This document shows, piece after piece, positions 7,854 through 9,539 of a stretch of DNA of 9,539 bases (position 1 is its first letter; every line of letters begins with the position of its first letter). Below the pieces are notes generated by a model. The model saw nothing but the letters and a program-made list of their open reading frames with translations, was not told where the DNA came from and searched no databases. Source of the DNA: Gammaproteobacteria bacterium (GTDB lineage: Bacteria > Pseudomonadota > Gammaproteobacteria > Chromatiales > Chromatiaceae); NCBI GenBank assembly GCA_015231665.1, contig JADGBD010000046.1:1-9539 (forward strand), written 5' to 3'. The translations under genes and the position numbers were made by a program.

Positions 7854-8498
7854 ATGATAACGGTAGTAGGCAGTTTGAAAGGTGGCTCGGGCAAGAGCAC
7901 CCTGGCATTCAATCTGGCGGTTTGGCTGGAGATGGCGGGGCGCAAGGTCGAGCTGATCGACGCCGATCCCCAGGCAACCCTCACCGACGTGGTCGAGTTG
8001 CGAACCGAAGACGGCTACAAGCCCAAGCTCAAGGTCAAGGGTGCAGAGGCCTTGTCCGCCAAGGCTCCGGCTAAGATAGATGGCAAGATCGATGAAATCC
8101 TGATCGATGTCGGCACATCCGACATGGTAGCCCTGCGCCAGGCCCTGGCCCTGGCTGATCGGGTGGTGATGCCGGTGCCGCCAAGCCAGGCCGATGTCTG
8201 GTCGGCGCAGCGGTTCGTCAAGCTGGTGAGCGATGCGGCGCCGAACAAAACCCCGGAAATTCTCGGCTTCATCAACCGTGGCGATACCCACCGTGCCGTG
8301 CGCGAGACCGATGAGGCCGCAGCTGCTCTGGTGAGCCTGCCCGGGATTAAGTTGCTCAAGCCGCGGCTGGCGCAGCGCACGGTCTACCGGCGCTCCTTCA
8401 GTGAAGGCATGGCGGTGTTTGAGTTGGAACGGCGGGGCAAGGGGGCCAAGGAGTTGTTGGCCCTGTTTGCGGTGCTTTATCCCAAAGTGGTTGGCTAG
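7854..8498 (+). CDS. Orphan ParA/MinD-type P-loop ATPase (214 aa)
   Basis: Cytoplasmic ATPase of the ParA/MinD/VirC1 group, whose members use ATP-dependent dimers on the nucleoid or membrane to place cargo such as plasmids, chemoreceptor clusters or enzyme compartments. Visible motifs are the deviant Walker A KGGSGKST with the signature Lys9 and Lys14, the A' motif IDADPQATL (35-43), and Walker B EILIDVG (81-87, Asp85). The next helix region, VMPVPPSQADVWSAQRFVKLV, is typical of the small ParA group. The protein lacks the N-terminal DNA-binding domain of large plasmid ParA proteins, and no ParB or parS-like array follows, so this is not a plasmid partition locus. The start is ATG 7854, five bases after GGGGG (7844-7848); the GTG at 7851 is too close. 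It follows the secreted protein by 49 bases. Its cargo is unknown; the RND tail is my candidate. Confidence 0.9.
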   Translation: MITVVGSLKGGSGKSTLAFNLAVWLEMAGRKVELIDADPQATLTDVVELRTEDGYKPKLKVKGAEALSAKAPAKIDGKIDEILIDVGTSDMVALRQALALADRVVMPVPPSQADVWSAQRFVKLVSDAAPNKTPEILGFINRGDTHRAVRETDEAAAALVSLPGIKLLKPRLAQRTVYRRSFSEGMAVFELERRGKGAKELLALFAVLYPKVVG

Positions 8499-9373
8499 GA
8501 ATTGAGTAGATGAGAAGGCTGGTATTCTTTTTCTTGCGGCATCTGATTCTGCTGGCCCTGCTGGCCTACCTGGCGTTGGGTTATTTCTTCCGCGGTCCGA
8601 TCTTTGGTTTGCAGCCTGAGCCGGCTGCCCAGGTCTCTGTGCCGTCCAATCCTGCCAGTCCTGATAACTCTGCCAGCCTGGCATCGGCGGAGCAGCAGCC
8701 CGAGCATGCGCCAGCGGATGTCGTAGCCGAGCAAACGCATGCCGTACTGACCCTGCAACTCGCCCTGCTTGTAGGCCGGGCGGGGATCATAGGCGAGGAT
8801 TTCCCGAATCAATCCCTGCAGCTGTCCCTCTGGATCCGTCTGCTCCAGCCATTCCACCACGTCACTGGCAAACTCCACCCTGAGCACCCGCTGCGGTGGC
8901 GCCGGTGCCAGGCCGTTGCTGGCATCAGATAGGGCATCCGCGTAGGGCACATAGGGCTTGATATCCAGCACCGGGGTGCCATCGAGCAAGTCCAGCCCGG
9001 ACACCGCCAGGCTGAGGCCCGGCGGATCGGCGCTGATCTCGTCCAAGCGCACCACCGAGAGGCCGATGGAGTTGGGCCTGAAGCTCGAGCGGGTGGCAAA
9101 TACCCCTAGCCGCCGGTTGCCACCAAGCCGCGGCGGCCGCACCCGCGCCTGCCAGCCCGCTTGTAGATTCTGGTGAAAGACGAACTGCAACCAGAGATGG
9201 CTGCATTGCTCCAGGCCGTCCAGCGCAGCCGGATCGTCATAGGGTGGGACAAAGACCACTCGGCCGCGAGCGGCCGGGATCAGCCCCGGCTGGCGGGGAA
9301 TGCCAAACTTCTCCTTGAACGGGCTTTGGATATAGGCGATGGGAGCAAAGCGGTAAGCCACCTCAGAGCCCAT
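8495..9373 (-). CDS. trmO: tRNA (N6-threonylcarbamoyladenosine37-N6)-methyltransferase TrmO, with abnormal C-terminal extension
   Basis: TrmO (TsaA/YaeB family) uses S-adenosylmethionine to methylate t6A37 to m6t6A37 in threonine tRNAs. The N-terminal domain is very clear: FAPIAYIQSPFKEKFGIPRQ (residues 9-28), GLEQCSHLWLQFVFHQN, then RLGVFATRSSFRPNSIGLSV (88-107). The C-terminal domain has DIKPYVPYAD, LAYDPRPAYK (193-202) and YGMRLLGYDIRWRM (210-223). The E. coli protein is about 235 residues, so the end is expected about 10-15 residues later. Here the frame continues to a TAG at 8495-8497 for 292 residues. The last 60-70 are antisense to the small membrane gene and look non-homologous. The TAG overlaps the ParA stop within one CTAG. 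The start is ATG at 9373-9371; a TTG at 9409 would add 12 unconserved residues. Methyltransferase core appears intact. Confidence 0.93.
   Translation of the reverse strand: MGSEVAYRFAPIAYIQSPFKEKFGIPRQPGLIPAARGRVVFVPPYDDPAALDGLEQCSHLWLQFVFHQNLQAGWQARVRPPRLGGNRRLGVFATRSSFRPNSIGLSVVRLDEISADPPGLSLAVSGLDLLDGTPVLDIKPYVPYADALSDASNGLAPAPPQRVLRVEFASDVVEWLEQTDPEGQLQGLIREILAYDPRPAYKQGELQGQYGMRLLGYDIRWRMLGLLLRRCQAGRVIRTGRIGRHRDLGSRLRLQTKDRTAEEITQRQVGQQGQQNQMPQEKEYQPSHLLNS
8510..8932 (+). CDS. Small single-pass membrane protein; C-terminal part probably antisense read-through
   Basis: The first 35 residues are a basic start (MRRLVFFFLRH) and one hydrophobic helix (LILLALLAYLALGYFF), followed by a Pro/Ala/Ser/Glu-rich stretch up to about base 8710. 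This part looks like a real membrane-anchored protein with a short disordered tail. It starts 11 bases after the ParA stop, with AGGA (8497-8500) 9 bases before the ATG, so it belongs to the operon. From about 8710 to the stop at 8932 the frame is antisense to conserved trmO codons, and the roughly 70 residues there (many Leu/His/Arg/Trp) look like a shadow. So either the gene overlaps trmO heavily or it lost its own stop. A helix this short could act as a membrane anchor for the ParA-like ATPase or the pump. No family recognised. Confidence 0.6.
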   Translation: MRRLVFFFLRHLILLALLAYLALGYFFRGPIFGLQPEPAAQVSVPSNPASPDNSASLASAEQQPEHAPADVVAEQTHAVLTLQLALLVGRAGIIGEDFPNQSLQLSLWIRLLQPFHHVTGKLHPEHPLRWRRCQAVAGIR

Positions 9374-9434
9374 AAACAAACACTCATCACCCCTGGATAG
9401 ACGGGTCAAGCACGGATTTGCATCCTTTGTAACT

Positions 9435-9472
9435 CTTTGCGTTCTTGGCGTTTCCTTCGCGTTCTTTGCGTT
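9435..9472. repeat. Degenerate CTTNGCGTT repeat cluster
   Basis: Four 9-base units, CTTTGCGTT (9435-9443), CTTGGCGTT (9444-9452), CTTCGCGTT (9455-9463) and CTTTGCGTT (9464-9472), follow one another with a single 2-base spacer. They lie upstream of trmO, about 60-100 bases before its ATG. Similar TTTGCG-type short repeats occur between genes in many bacterial genomes, as I recall. The rest of 9410-9539 shows no gene I can support. Confidence 0.65.
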
Positions 9473-9539
9473 CCCATTATGGCTTCCGCCTATGCAGGGT
9501 TAGGGAGAAATCAAAACTCGCCTGCCGCGCCCCGCTTCA

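Noticed and set aside
7854..8498. Plasmid or chromosome partition locus
   Set aside because: There is no ParB gene and no parS-like repeats, and the ATPase is embedded in a pump operon.
7797..8684. 295-codon - strand frame across the ParA gene
   Set aside because: It is antisense to conserved Walker motifs; composition is His/Gln/Arg-rich and nothing is recognisable.
9435..9472. CRISPR array
   Set aside because: Units are 9 bases and nearly contiguous, with no unique spacers and no cas genes.

Overview
The window looks like chromosomal DNA of a GC-rich gammaproteobacterium. SecF, the SCP2-domain protein, the RND pump proteins and TrmO all read as gammaproteobacterial. A sulfur-oxidising or Chromatiales-like lineage is my impression only. 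There is no transposase, integrase, tRNA, rRNA or CRISPR array. All genes are on the + strand except the last one (trmO).

Layout: (1) 1-842 is the 3' part of secF, missing about 30 N-terminal residues. (2) 843-1008 is a gap with a possible sigma70 promoter, followed by a free-standing SCP2-type lipid-binding protein (1009-1404) and a clear intrinsic terminator (1428-1452). (3) 1453-1640 is a gene-free leader. (4) 1641 to about 8710 looks like one operon. It encodes a periplasmic adaptor (MFP), an unusually long RND inner-membrane transporter of 1367 residues, a secreted proline-rich protein with repeated Phe-Arg motifs, an orphan ParA-type ATPase, and a small single-pass membrane protein. Gaps between these genes are 56, 6, 49 and 11 bases. 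(5) 8495-9373 on the - strand is trmO (tRNA m6t6A37 methyltransferase). It converges on the operon, and its reading frame runs through the whole small membrane-protein gene. (6) 9410-9539 holds trmO upstream sequence with a short degenerate 9-base repeat cluster.

How the genes may work together: adaptor and RND protein form the core of a proton-driven tripartite pump. No outer-membrane channel is encoded here, so one must be supplied from elsewhere. The unusual parts are the roughly 280-residue extension of the RND protein after its last canonical membrane helix (extra hydrophobic helix, about 150 residues of Pro-Glu-Pro-Val-type sequence, then a Lys/Arg-rich end) and the ParA-like ATPase with no ParB in the same operon. 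I infer, without proof, that these may form a system that positions the pump in the cell or links it across the envelope, with the Phe-Arg-motif protein and small membrane protein as accessory parts. This is the best candidate for an undescribed system in the window. The second oddity is the trmO/small-membrane-gene junction, where both frames lack a stop at the expected end and run far into each other.
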